A stretch of DNA of 64,000 nt, from contig NC_092279.1 in NCBI RefSeq assembly GCF_036320965.1, forward strand, positions 17,469,241 through 17,533,240. Direction: 5' to 3'. Numbering within the stretch: the first letter of the stretch is position 1; every line of letters starts with the position of its first letter. A program made the translations under genes and the position numbers. The notes under the pieces are model-generated. The model saw only the letters and a program-made list of their open reading frames with translations. It did no database searches and had not been told where the DNA came from. Positions 37,209 through 50,420 of the stretch are shown here, piece by piece. Source of the DNA: Panulirus ornatus. Lineage: Eukaryota > Arthropoda > Malacostraca > Decapoda > Palinuridae.

Positions 37209-38599
37209 CTTATGTAATGTATATGTATGTATAGACCTTTGTGTGTGGAAGGATCATGCAGCGTGTCACTCCTGTCCCATCGCCCGGCTGCTCATGAACA
37301 GCGATGTTGTGGCAGCTGCTTCCCTCCTTATATGGGTCATGCCCATGGCTGTGGTGGCTGGCCAGGCCCCCACCAGGGAAGCTTGCTGGGTGACTCGACC
37401 TGCTGCGGGGTTGAAGACAAGACCCCGGAAGGTATACGTAAGGGAGGCCATGAAAATAAGTCTGGAAGATGAAAACGTGATGGTAAAGAGGAAGACGTCA
37501 GGTGGGTAAGGAATAGCTTGTTAGGTAACGGAGTAGGTGTGTGGGTTGATGGACAGGTGGGTTTGGCGGGTCGGTATATGGTGGAAGTGCGTGAGTGGGT
37601 CGGGAAGCGGGTCGATGCGCGGGGGGATGGGTCCGTGTGGGTAGTTTGGTAGGTAGGTAGATCGATAGGGGAGGAGGGAGTAAGTGGGTAGGTGTGCACG
37701 CACGCAGGTCTGATGGTGTGCGAGAGAGTTAGGTTAGCTGGCGAGAGATGGGTAGGATGGGGAGTGTGAGAGTGGCAGCTGAGAATAGTGGGTGTATGAG
37801 TAACAAGATGAATAATAGGGAGGTAATCTGGCCACGCAGGTAGACAGGGATAAAGCCACTCGAAGACACACGGGCATCACTACGGACGGGAGCCAATCTG
37901 TTAAGCTAGCCAGTAGACAGAAGACGAGAAGACGGACGGGAGGGAGAGACAGGTTAACGTGCAAATCACTGAAAACCGTAAAACCATATCTATGTCATGC
38001 ATACCAAGACTTATATTAACAATTCTACTCATAGTTTTTGGTGCTTTAACGCATGGGCACCTGGCCATGCGTTCCACGTTGCCTGGAGGACTTGAGAGTG
38101 GAGGAAAACATTAAGAAATGGGAAGAAATAGAGAAGCCTTGACAGGAGAGAAATTTGGATCGGTCAGGGACGGGAGCGGGGGAGTTAGAAAAGAGAAATA
38201 TTTTTTTTCTACAGCTGTATAAGTTATTATGTAATGCAGGGAGGGGCTCGCTATAGAGGCAGAAGAGAGAGAGAGAGAGCAGGAAGAAAGCGAGACAGTA
38301 AACGCTAAATCGTTAAAAGGTTTTAATTATATGAATTTTGCCGGCCGAAGACGCAATTCATATTTCAGCTTTCTCTGGCGGTGTTGCCCACGTATGAGCT
38401 TGTGTTTACCTGAGCGTGGGCTTCCCGCGGATACTTTGGTTATTTTTCTTAAGACGTGACATCTCGTAACGAGAAGAAAAAAAAAAAAACGGGGTTATGT
38501 TTGGTAATGACCTTCAACGCAGGATGATTTAGGGACCTGGAGAGTTGAAAGATTCTTTTGGGCTGGATGGCAGCACCTGATCCACGCCAGCCGCCGCTT

Positions 38600-38718
<119 letters not shown>

Positions 38719-39579
38719 TAGATTAACGCCATCGTTGTGACCTGGCGAGCCAGTATAGATGTATTCCTATTCTGTCTTTCTTTTTTTTTTTTTCATCATC
38801 TCATCTTTCCGTTCTTAAGCCTTTCCTCTCCTTCCAGGGACCTCCCCCACCCCACCCTTCCCGTCCCTACGCGCTTCCCCTTCACACCCTCTTACCCGCC
38901 GCTTGTAACCCAACCTTGTGCAGTAACCCACCGCGCCTTGTATTCCTTGTAACCTCGCCTAGTACAGTCACCCAACCTTACATTCCTACGACGCAGTTGA
39001 GGCCTCCATATATTTTATCATAATCGTACCTCCTTTGTTTTATTTCACTCTTTTATTGATGGTTTATTTTTCTCTTTACCCAAAATTTCAGTAGGACGTG
39101 TTGAATGGAAAGAACTGAAAGATGTTATGTATTGAGGGTGTATTTGACGGGAGATTACATAAGTGGTTTAAGCGCGTCATTCATGTGTTAGTTCGCGTGT
39201 GTAAGGTAGGCGGTGACTGGCTGGTTTGGGAAGTGAAATCACTCGTACGCGAGATGTTGTTTGGCTAATGACGTATCCCGCTCGGTGTTGCCACTTGTGG
39301 AAGGAGAAATTTAAGAATTTGTTTAATCATGGGACTATAAAGTTTGGTTTTCTAGAATTTAATGAATGAATGATGTAGCGGTTTTAATGATACGGCCAGA
39401 TGCATGCACGGTGTGATGGCATGACCCTTGACATGATCCTTATGGGTCAGGTCGAAGGCCAGACCAACATGACCCTTTAGGTCATATTGTCTTGCTCAAG
39501 GATCTTACCTTCGTCCTTAAGAAGGGTCCCCGCCTTCCGTTTTCCCTCCCTCCCTCTTGCTTGTTCCTCCTATAACTTC

Positions 39580-39970
39580 ACATACCGGTGTGTTTTCTCC
39601 ACAACCACGTCATACCAGCGCATTACCCATTCATCCACTCTCGCACCGATGTATTAACTGTACACGCTAGTGTATTACCCCCATGCAACTTCGCTTACCA
39701 AGTGTATGATCTCATCCACGCTCACACCATGTAATACTCCTACAACCCCTCTCACACCAGTGTAATATCCGTACTACCACTTTCACACCATGTTACCCCC
39801 ACAACCCTTCTCACACCAGTGTAATATCCCTACAACCCCTTTCACACCATGTTACCCCCACAACCCTTCTCACACCAGTGCAATATCCCTACAACCACTC
39901 TCACACCAGTGTATTACCCATACAACCACTTACACCAGTGTATTACCCCTATGTCCACGTTCAGACTGAT
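39580..39970 (+). repeat. Diverged 31/32-bp minisatellite
   Basis: About ten units carry a core CTCACACCAGTGTAATATCC followed by CTACAACC. Units vary in length and sequence. Confidence 0.8.
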
Positions 39971-40519
39971 ATATTGCTCTGCCAGCATGTGTTGAGCGCC
40001 CTGACCTGAGTGTAAGGGTGAGCGTGCAGGTCATTGACCTGGCCTAACCTTACACATACCTCTCCAAGTCTTGGCCTCGGGGAATTATGAAGCAGACTTT
40101 GTATAGATTTTCGAACACGGGTTTACTATTCGTATATTACAGGTTTCTCTGCGTAGAAAATATATTTAAATTTCATTCTTATCGTAAACTTTATTTTATT
40201 ATTTTGGTGTAATAAGTTTATAGTGAATTGATGTTGGGTGATTTTATTTTAGATACGATGAAGTTTACCACTGGGTTGTTATTTGATAACTTGAAGGGTT
40301 CCTCTGGTCAAGTCTCGCAGCGTGGGGCTGGAGTTCCTGAGCGTCTCTGCTGCAGCCCACGCGCCACCATAGCGGCCGCGGCACACACGGGCCCGTCGAG
40401 ATGCAGCTGGCAAGACCTGACCAAGTTGCTTCCGCCATTCGGCCAGAGAGCGCCATGATTCCTCCAGCACTGTCTCCTGTACGGATCTGTTGAGCTCAGG
40501 ACTGGATTATGTCTGTTAA

Positions 40520-40522
<3 letters not shown>

Positions 40523-40590
<68 letters not shown>
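40523..40590 (+). repeat. (CT)n microsatellite
   Basis: A pure CT run, followed by a GGA-rich purine patch (40617-40642). Confidence 0.97.
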
Positions 40591-40592
<2 letters not shown>

Positions 40593-40929
40593 AGCTTGGA
40601 AAGGGTAGTAAAGTCGGGGGAGGAGGAGGAGGAGGAGGAGGTCAAGGTAGATCACAGTGCGGCTCTGTCCATGGGTCGCGTTTACCACCACCCCCCCAAG
40701 CCTCGCCAGCACTACCAACAACCCCCCCCCCCACCACCAACAACCCCCCACCACCAATAACATTACCACAACCACGACCAAATTATGACAGTGACCGCCA
40801 CCGCTACTTGTTATCACGTCTTTGGTACGACTGTTCCCTCGCCCACAGTTGCTACCCAATACACCCATCGCAACCTGGGTATTATCGTGATATTAGGATC
40901 CAGTAATTATAATGTTCGGTATCATTATT

Positions 40930-41221
40930 GTGTGATTTTGTATGATCGGGGCCTGAACATGCAGGAGGGTGAAAGGAGGGCAAGGAATAGAGTGAATTGG
41001 AGCGATGTGGTATACCGGGGTTGACGTGCTGTCAGTGGATTGAATCAAGGCATGTGAAGCGTCTGAGGTAAACCATGGAAAGCTGTGTAGGTATGTATAT
41101 TTGCGTGTGTGGACGTATGCATATACATGTGTATGGGGGGGGGGGTTGGGCCATTTCTTTCGTCTGTTTCCTTGCGCTACCTCGCAAACGCGGGAGACAG
41201 CGACAAAGCAAAAAAAAAAAA
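40930..41221 (+). mobile_element. 5'-truncated LINE copy
   Basis: The sequence starts within the end of the RT ORF (DRGLNMQEGERRARNRVNW readable at about 40946-41004), stops at TGA, and continues through the 3' UTR. It ends in the tail TTGCGCTACCTCGCAAACG...GACAGCGACAAAGC plus poly-A. ATCATTAT flanks it at 40921-40928 and 41222-41229, a likely 8-bp target-site duplication. It is the least decayed 3' end in the window and lies about 300 bp upstream of the 39-nt exon candidate. Confidence 0.82.
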
Positions 41222-41518
41222 ATCATTATCCCTGTTATTTGATTTCATTCGTGGTACTCTAGCCTGTGAGGCGTGCCTCCTGTGCACAGAATTATGACAC
41301 GAGTTCTACATTGGTTTGTTTATGTACATAGAATACATATGGTACTCACTTGTGTATGTATATGTATGGGTGTATGTTGTGTGTATTGCCTTCCTTCATG
41401 AGGTAATATTTTACAGTTTAAAGATATGCTTTTCATATACCTCTTGTAGCTTCATATTCTTATTTGTGTCGAGATGTATAATTTGACGATTGATATATAT
41501 TTTTTTTTTATCTTTCAG

Positions 41519-41557
41519 AAACTGAATGGCATCTTTTTGTAAAGGAAGTCGCCCAAG
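41519..41557 (+). other. Probable 39-nt 5' UTR exon of the downstream gene
   Basis: A pyrimidine tract ending in tttatctttcag (to 41518) is followed by 39 nt and then a perfect donor, CCAAG|gtaagtag, at 41557/41558. Joined to the acceptor at 51597/51598 the sequence reads CCCAAG|ATGACG, which places A at -3 of the start codon. In the ATG frame this exon contains TAA at its 22nd-24th bases, so translation could not begin upstream and the ATG at 51598 would be the initiator. The implied intron is 41558-51597 (about 10.0 kb). The splice sites are seen; the connection to the gene is inferred. Confidence 0.55.
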
Positions 41558-43672
41558 GTAAGTAGAGAGCAATGAGTCGCCCGGGTGTGTACGGAGACTG
41601 TGTATGTATTTAGCGTTCGTCATTATGCTTGCGGGGGGTGGGTGGGGTTGGAACATTGTGGACGGTGGTACCATCACATGACTTCCTGATTCCGCGTTCC
41701 TTATCTGAACTTCCCGCACCTTGAGGCGTGAGGGAGGGTGGTAACGTCCGGAGTCATCGCGGATCTCCCCAAATAGAAGAGTGTAAACTCACCGTCCATC
41801 TGTAGGTTACCACTTTTATCTTCGCTTCTCTCGTTACGTAACTCGTCCACCCGAACCCATGAAAAACACTTCTTAGGTTTGTATCGGTAGCCAGGGCCAA
41901 GGGCACACGTCGGGACAGGGGGCAGGGCATCCATACGCGAGGAGACAACAGAACCTGTTTGGATGAGTTGCCAGGAAATACCGACCACCGACTCTTGATA
42001 ACAATTCATCTTCCTGGGGAGAATTTCCTTAGTGGTGGGAGCTATATTTTGCTTGCTTGAGGGGCAGGTGGTGGTGCAAGCGTAAGGTTAGTGTCTCGTT
42101 TGTTGAAAAGCAGTGATTGTGGGGAAGTCAGATGTGTTTGCGTGCGTGTGTGTGTGTGTCCGTGTGAAGGACGATGGCTGAGATCATTGACTCATGGTGG
42201 TTAGAGCTTGCCCGACTCCCTCCCCTGGCTGGGGCACAACCTGACGCTGGACGATGGGTTCAGTCTATAAACACACCACACTTGGCAAGACGTCTCTCCT
42301 GCTCGTACAGCCAGCCACTCGGGCTTGCTCTCATGATGCTTCAGAACTTCGACTTGCCACCGCTTCTGATTTATAGAAAGTCGGATTTTTTTTCCCCTTC
42401 AGAATATTTGATACAAAAGAAAGTCTTAGATGTTTCCTTATGTTTCGTATCTGTCAACTTTTACGTGAAACTTAGGCTTGCAAACTGATTCACGTCTGAA
42501 GATGGAGTTGAATCGTACCCTTTGCAAGGGGTGTTCACACCCACGTCTGTTGGTACTGACAACACACCAAAGGTCTCGTACTCACGGTACCTTCCCAACC
42601 TCAACCTCCTGGTTAGTGTTGCAGTGTCAGCATTAGTACAATTTCTCGTCTGGTCTCGGGGGAATACCACCGTTATTAATTAAGAGATTGGCATTATTCT
42701 TTTCCGTCCTAGTACGAAGTAATGATAGTTCTGATACTGAAGCCACGAAATAAGAAAACAAGTGGTTTTTTTTTTTTTATTTTACCGTATTTAATGTTGA
42801 CTCCCTGTGACAATCTAAATATTTGTACTTAAAAGTGACAGAAGAGTTTACGCGCGCGGTTCCCAGCAAGGTTACCAAATCATGAACTTTTGTTTACAAA
42901 CATACTTTCATATCCGGATTCCCTTGATTCCACCGGAAGGTGGTGATCGTGAGATAGTGTAACGTTAAAACTAGAGAAAGCGTCGATAACCCCTCCATGA
43001 AAAATGCTAACACACTTGATGTGAGGAGGTCTTTTGCACCGGGTTTTATAGAGCCTCATAAAATGTGTGTGTCGCGGTGTGTGGAAGAGATCCCGGGCGA
43101 TGGGGTGATCTCAACGCTGCTGAGCGAGTGATCCGTGACTGGCGTCTCTCCCTCCTCCACATCCAACATGTGTTTGGTGGCGGTGGTAGGCGGGGAAGTC
43201 CCAGGACCCCTGGAGCTTGGTAATTAGTAGTCATTGTTGTGGTATGTTGAGGAGAGAAGGTTGGTAGAGAGGTGATAGTTACTGGAAGTTCTGGAGGGTG
43301 GCAATTAAAGGGGATAGGTGCAGAGGGGCGGGCGGTGGTGGTTGGAGTCAGCGGTGAAGGTTAACGATAAGTGGTGGTAATTGTGGTGATGGAAGGGGAG
43401 GATGGTGGTAGTGAGTATTGTGGTGATGCAAGGGAAAAGTGGTAGTAGTGAGTATTGTGGTAGTAGTTAGGAAAGTAGTCATAGTTAAGGTAGTAGTGGC
43501 TGGTGAACTCGACAGTGTATCGAGAAATCTGTGACTGACAGATGATTGGAAGGGCTTTTTGTTACGAACGACCAAGACGGGATGATGGTGAAGAGAAGAC
43601 AGTGGTGTCGCAGGCGGGGGGAAAAAAAGATGGTGAAAATAAGCACTATACCTGCCGTTGTGGGAGTTCACA

Positions 43673-43892
43673 CCAGGTCCCAGGCACCAGTGGTGTGAGC
43701 GCATGGTACAGTGAGGCACGCACCAGGCTCCCAGACACCAGTGGTGTGAGCGCATGGTACAGTGAGGCACGCACCAGGCTCCCAGACACCAGTGGTGTGA
43801 GCACATGGTACAGTGAGGCACGCACCAGGCTCCCAGACACCAGTGGTGTGAGCGCATGGTACAGTGAGGCACGCACCAGGTTCCCAGACACT
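43673..43892 (+). repeat. 51-bp minisatellite, 4.4 copies
   Basis: Units start near 43673 (one base shorter), 43723, 43774 and 43825, with a partial copy at 43876. The core is CAGTGGTGTGAGCGCATGG. The 51-bp period gives 17-residue open repeats, which explains the long open frames on both strands here. Confidence 0.95.
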
Positions 43893-44661
43893 AATACCGC
43901 GACAGTACAGCAGACGACGTGTGAGTGCCTAGCACTCTCTTTTTTTGTGTCGGGAAGATAGCTCCCTGCTACTGCACCTGAGGACCGCGGCCCCGGATGG
44001 ATCATGTACACTACTGGTGATCGGTGTACAAGTAGTGTAAGCGAAGGTAAGAAAAAAAAAAAGATAAAAGGTAAGTTCTGACATGAACAGAAGACCAGGT
44101 AGCTTGTACCTAAAAACCCGACAGTGTTTACTACTGTGTTTCATTCAGATGGGTTGGTGTTAACAAGGCTGCCTCGTCAGCGTGACTATGCTATACTGTC
44201 GAAGTGTTCTCCACCGCTTTCCATCTGGCCACAAAAACATCATCTCATACTTCCTGGTCTTTTCTTCCTTCATTAGTTCGTTATATAATGCGGCCGCAGC
44301 AACCACAGGAAAAGCAGTGGTACAGCCGTGGGAAGAATTAGGGAAAATATTGTGGTTTCACAGCTGCTTGGCCTCCTCCTGACAAGTGTTGTGAAGGTCA
44401 TGGGGGAAATATTACGACTTGAGAAATCAAGGAAAGCGCCGTGCAGCCGACCAGACAGGCTGGGCCGCGTACTCGAAGGCAAGTACCGTACCATCCAGCA
44501 GCCTGACCCATATTGTACTTACCTGGAAACTTTGTCACACACTGACTGGCGGGGGATGGAGGGCGACCTCTGACATTTGCCGTCGGGTATATACTCAAAT
44601 TTAAGGCACGCTCGGGGTGCGCACGATCAGGTGAGTAAAAAGTAATGGTACTGCTTAAGCA

Positions 44662-44824
44662 GAGTTTGAAAAATTAGTGGAATATTTGATATTCATTTAC
44701 CTTCCAACAGTTTGTTCTGCCGAGTGTGATTGGAACTTTCATTGGAGTTTAAAGAATTTAATAGAATATCGAATATTTTTTTTTTACGTTTCCACAGTTT
44801 GTTGTACGGAGTATGATTGGAATT
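44662..44824 (+). repeat. 83-bp tandem duplication
   Basis: A segment starting GAGTTT at 44662 recurs at 44745. It includes GAATAT, a CCA/ACAGTTTGTT block and TGATTGGAA, at roughly 75-80 percent identity by eye. Confidence 0.6.
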
Positions 44825-45478
44825 TACACCTGTCTTGAGAGAGTTCGGCCATTATTACGATGATGCGCGAGTTGGTAGAGTTATGTAATTTACAATGTCA
44901 GGATGATATATATGTAAGGGCAAAGGTGAAACTTAGGAAGGTATGATAACGCCTCTGGACAGACAGCTGGAGACTGATTATTGAACATTGCACCCGAAGG
45001 CACTTTGGTTTGTTGCGGGCATATATTTACCTTTTGAGTGTGATTTGGCATGTCAGCGTTTGTGAGACTTTCTCACAGAAAGATGTTACTCTTGAAATTC
45101 AGTTATGTCCATTCTTGAGATAAGGTGTAATATAATTTTGTAAAATGAGAAGCCATTTTTAATTTGTAGTTTCTTATCTGATAGATGTGATGCCTTTGAA
45201 ATTGTTAATCTTTCCGTTGATCCAGGATGTGTGAGGATGTATTAGGCCTTGTCTTCGACATCCGATTACCTGTTCTTTCGTAACATGTCTCTTGTAACAG
45301 TAAAGAGATGTATAGATTTGACCGTTTCAAGTTCTCGTTGTGTTAAGTCGGCTGTAAAGTGAATTGCACGAAGTGTAACATGACAGTTACGAATTTGCTG
45401 AAAGGTTCGCTTGCCTTCATAATTATTATTAGACGTGAATACTTTTAGACATTCGTTTTGTTCTTTAGGTATAATTCG

Positions 45479-45480
<2 letters not shown>

Positions 45481-45520
<40 letters not shown>
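45481..45520 (+). repeat. (GT)n microsatellite
   Basis: A pure GT run. Confidence 0.97.
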
Positions 45521-45521
<1 letters not shown>

Positions 45522-47795
45522 CGTCCGTCTTGTGCCGGTGTACTGTACATTAGCTTTAGAGTTTTATGAGATTTTTTTTACTTTGTTAATGAAAAAATCT
45601 TCACAGATTGTCAGGGAATATTGTTCTCTGAGCTCTTCTCGTTCTCGTAGACATGTATTTTTATGGAACATCATTTTTACACGCATTGTTCTGTTTCATA
45701 TACCCTACCACACACATGTGATCACCTGGCTTTTCATTTTGCCCGAGTTCGCTTCGACATTATTGATGGAGGTTAATTTTAGGATTTATGAATTTATGAA
45801 TTCCTCTGTTACGATCAAACGTTCGATTTTTATTTCATCCGGTGACTGGTGTATATTTACATTCACTCGTAGAAAACGACGACCTTCTGATGGTAAATCA
45901 AGATTTATTGTAGTTGCTAAGAATTGTCCATTATCTGTGGCGCAAGTTCCCTTTAATCGTAGTACATGACCTTATATGGTTAATGTTAGCCCTCTATAAA
46001 TGGAGGGAATTCTGCACCACAGATGGAGGAGCTGGTCTTGACTTTCGTGCGTTTCCAGGGCTGGTTGTAAAACGTGCGGTGTGAGGGAGGGAGGGAGGGT
46101 GCGTGGCGGTACGTGTCGTGCTGACCCACTACCCTCGGGACGGCCTCAGTCGGATTCCCACGGACTTGCAGCGCTGCCACACTTCGTGTTTACTGCCCGG
46201 AGTCCCAACGTCAAAGCAGCCAATAACTTTCCCACGTCCGGGGTATCGTAACGTGCATCCAAAAATACAGCGCTTTGTATTCTGCTCATGAGGACTGGGG
46301 TACTCGGCCTGCCGTTGTAGATAAGTCTGAATTCTTGCGGTACATGTTTGTCACATAAAAAGATGAACTCGCGAGGCCACATTGTTTGAATTTTCTTGCT
46401 CCTCGGGGGCTCATGTGTTGTGTTCTGCGTGTCTCGAGAACTGTAGAACAGAAGCATCGACCCAGAATGTCGCTGTAGTATTAAAAATTATTTATTTACT
46501 CAAGCGTGCCGTAACGCAATATTTGCAAATTACGTTGTTACGATTTTATTCAAGATTATCGGAAAACGTAAAAGTACTGAAGATCTTGAAATATTTAAAG
46601 GTAGATACCCTTAGCGTCTGGTATGTGTCAGCTGACTACGGGGCTCGATTCGCTGGCCCAGTTGGAAGAGACTAGGCTGCGGTTAAGGTTAGGGTTGGGT
46701 AGCGATCCCTTATCTGTTGCTAACCTCTCACACCTCGTGCTGGATTCAAGACTTAGCATCACCCGTATACGCCTACATATAAACACGTGATTCGGATGGA
46801 CTATGCAATGATTGTGTTTCGTTCACCCAGGCTGTTTAAGGGCCACAACCCGCAGGCGATGGAACTGATTGTGGGTCATATTGTTTCTCGCGCTTGCAGG
46901 TAATGATTAGAACAATTTCTTTGGGGCTCAAGAAATTTTTATGCTTTTTTTTTTCATCGCACATAGTTGGATGCTGCTGTTCTACAGTCCTCCATGTCTG
47001 CCGTTCGCCATTCTGACTGGGAATGATTCTTGACTAGATTGAATTCCATACCTTCCACGATTTTTTCTGCGTTTTGAAAGCAAAATTCATTCCTACGCCA
47101 CTTCGGGGGACGGTAATGGGAGGTTGGTGGGAGGAGTGGGCGGAGGAGGTTCATTAGGATAATGGTTAAAAAGATAATTCAAGTGTGAAGAGAGAGGCTC
47201 AAGTTCGTAAGCCAGCAGCAGTCGCCGGGATGTGTAGGGCGAGCATCTGGGGAAGGGAGGAGGCTGGGCTGGGCTGGGGTCATGAGAACGTGGAGCCTCT
47301 ACACCCTCATTATGAAGTGACGCAACGCTTTTGTTTCTTTTTTTTCACCCACGAGGTTGCAATTTTGTTTGGGGTTGATTTTAAGATTTAAGAAGAGGTC
47401 ATAAGATGTGGGTTAATTCGTAAAATTAGAGGCTAGTGCTGGCGGCTGTGAGAGCGGTTTCAGTCAGGTGGATTGTATACATTTTGGGGGAACCAGTAGT
47501 ATTGGGTATTGGATGACATTCTAGTCACCTTTGGCTCTCGTGTTGAAGATCAAAATCCTAAAAAGACAAATTGTGTATGATTTTCTCTACCGTTTTGAAA
47601 ACTGATGGCTGCCCGTCAGTTTACATTTATGATTATTTCATGTAAAACATGCGTTAACTATTTATATATGTAGGTATATAGATGTTTTTCTTGTGATGAA
47701 TTAACAGTTGTGTCAAGTAACATCTGCATATGTTTGTAGCCGTGCTTGTGGTGGCGGGAGGAACCATCGCAAGCACCAGGAAGTGTGGCGGGAAC

Positions 47796-47812
47796 ACACA
47801 CACACACACACA
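47796..47812 (+). repeat. Short (CA)n microsatellite
   Basis: A short CA run. Confidence 0.85.
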
Positions 47813-48650
47813 CGCGTCCAAACATGCGTGCGTGTCAGGCGGTGACGAGCACGTGCATACCAGACTTCCGATCACCATTCGGAACACCACGACCACACCT
47901 TGTGGTATCCAGACTCAAGCACCTCCGTCCTTCCAACCCCTGCAACCTTTACCCTTAACTACCTACACTCGTGCTACCTTCATCCTTAGCCACCTACACA
48001 CCCTCAAACTACCTACTCCTTCAGTCACCTTCATCCTTTGCAACTACACTCTTCAGTCGCTTGCTTCCTTGCCACCTGCACCTTATTTCTCGCACGTTAC
48101 AGTCGTAACTCTTTTAGAAACCACGTTTGTCAGCCTTTTACACCAGAGTAAAAATATTAAAGTATCAAAGAGAAAAAATATGGAAATGAAAAATTACTCC
48201 AAAGTGTTGAAAAGCATCTGAGCAGCCGCGAAATGCGTGACCACTGCTAACGGTTCGGCTCACGGATGTGCACGAGGGGAGGAAATGCTCCCGGCTTCGC
48301 CCAGGCTGTGGCAAAAGATTTCGTGTCAGTGGATCTGTGAAATCCTAGGTGGGGAACATGCCAGAATTCTTAGTATGGTCTCTCTGTGGCCGGGAAATAG
48401 GCAACTATTACTCATGGACTAAGTGAGGAGCCTCGTAAAATATTCTACATGAGACCGGCAAAGGCAGGGTCCCTCAGACCTGGGTGACCTGGAAGTGTAT
48501 TTGATAAACCACGCCTTAGATCAGTGTCAGGTAAAATGTTCTCGAGTAGTTGGCAAGCCCGGACAAACTCTCGTAAATACTTGACGAATGGCCAACATGT
48601 CGAAACTTATGGGTATGAAAAGGTAGTAAAACCAACATGGAAGCTTAGTA

Positions 48651-48654
<4 letters not shown>

Positions 48655-48720
<66 letters not shown>
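48655..48720 (+). repeat. (GA)n microsatellite
   Basis: About 32 pure GA units. Confidence 0.97.
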
Positions 48721-48722
<2 letters not shown>

Positions 48723-49989
48723 GAAGTAGATGGTATTACGAGTTTGATATGACGAGCGATGGTAGGATAAGTGGTAAATGAGAGATGATAGAGGTAATTA
48801 AGTACATGAGAAACTTTAAAGGAGTTTTATAAGAAAATTGATGTTCTTAATTTCATACCCAGATAAACGGTTGTGAAGTGGTATTTCCTAAGTTTCTCGA
48901 TTTTTCATGAAACCATCCTCTTTCCCTGCTACTTTTTGCCTCTCCAGTTTCTACTCCGTCATCTTCCACCCCTTCAGAATTCGTCTGAGCCACATCGATC
49001 GTGACGTTCCGTCCGCAATTACTGCCCTCGCACGTTCGTCTTGTACTGTTTTATTGCTCGGATATGCACGGTCACATGAAGTGATTTGATGCTATTGAAA
49101 TGCTCCACAGTTCACGTTCATCGCTGATGTTCTTGGTTTGCTTCGCTAGCAATGGAGGCTTGATGACTTAACTCACAGCTGGATGTGATTACTGCAGAAT
49201 TGACAGAGCCCAACTCTACGCCAAACCAACTCAGGACTGAAGACAAAATAGCTGGTTGTCGTTGACGAATTAAATGAGCTGGAGAATGGTTTCTTGGTCG
49301 AAGTGGGGCATGCCATGAGCAAGCGTTGGTGGCTGCACCTAGCGAGTGGTATGAGCACGGCTGAGTGACTGACAACATACATGGGATGCCTGAGTTAGGC
49401 ACGCCAGTTAACTTGTTGAGGAATGTGAAGGTCAGGGTTCTAACCTTTTCTCCGTATTGTATCCTACATAAAGCGCTGTGGCACTTTTTTATGGAAGTGA
49501 TTTGTAGTTACATAGATTATTGTTTTCCACGATGCTAGATGCATAAAAAGATGATGAAAATAGCATAATGATGTATTTTAACACCGTCATCATTGTATTC
49601 CGTAACATTTGTTGGTCTGAAACATCATTAATATGGAAAATAAAGATGGTGTTTATAAATAGAGAAATATACTCGCACTGGACTAGCCCGTGAGTATGCA
49701 ATTGAGTCGTGTTTTTACTTCATTTCATTAACTCAGAATATTGATTTTTTTGGTATGTGGCATTTTGGATTAATGATTCCACTTAGTATATATTGGTTGA
49801 CCCATTTTTAACCCCATGAATGCGATATGGCGACCCTAGAGGACTATGTACGAGCAATGGGTTCTGGCCTCTAGAAGGAATTGATGTAAATATAGAACTT
49901 TGGAATCTTCGTCAGTGAACAGAGTTATGTTCCTGGTGAATAATACAAGGATCTCCTGAACTTGTTAGATGAGAAAGGATTTACTTTAT

Positions 49990-50420
49990 GGAGGATACTT
50001 GTGTATTGAGGGCAGCTTTATAGTGCTATGGAGGAATGGGTGAATTGAAATGGCTATTTATCGTTATGGAGGATGAGCTGCCTTTCTGTTGTCATGGGCG
50101 ATGATTGTGGATTGAGGTGGCTTTATGTTGTTACGGAGGATGGTTCTGTTTGAAAAGCTCCTTCCTGTTGTCTGGAAGGACGTCCGTAACGGCGGCATTT
50201 CGTATCGATTTGAAGGATAGAGTCTGTTGTTGAGGTAGCTAGTGCATTGCCATAAAGATTCTGAATTGAGGTGGCTTACAGTTGCCAAGGTTGGTTTTTA
50301 TTGACATTGGCTTTTATATCATGGAGATTGGGTGGTTCTGTAATTAGGATGACTTCGAACTGATGCAGAAAACTACTTTGTGTTTGTGGCTTTATGCCGT
50401 AGTGGAATACAAGATTTTGC
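49990..50420 (+). repeat. Old diverged repeat with GGCTTTATGTTGTTATGGAGGA-like units (about 38 bp)
   Basis: Related segments are seen near 50013, 50051, 50090, 50120 and more weakly near 50270 and 50390. Each joins a GGCT(T)TAT-like part to a TATGGAGGATG-like part. The spacing is near 38 bp at first and then irregular. Confidence 0.55.

Noticed and set aside
40308..40868. 186-codon minus-strand frame
   Set aside because: It runs through a CT/GA microsatellite and a GGT/ACC-rich patch; composition explains the lack of stops.
43348..43961. Frames of 139 and 174 codons on opposite strands
   Set aside because: They are explained by the 51-bp tandem repeat, whose period is divisible by three.
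44580..44636. Donor CGATCAG|gtgagt with TATATA upstream as an alternative first exon
   Set aside because: The upstream sequence gives no other promoter signs; kept only as a possible cryptic site.
45481..45969. 162-codon plus-strand frame
   Set aside because: It begins in a GT microsatellite and shows no family motif or splice sites.
46897..46905. Another abutted CAG|GTAATG resembling a recursive site
   Set aside because: The pyrimidine tract is interrupted, the donor is weak, and no downstream donor or clear branch site is seen.
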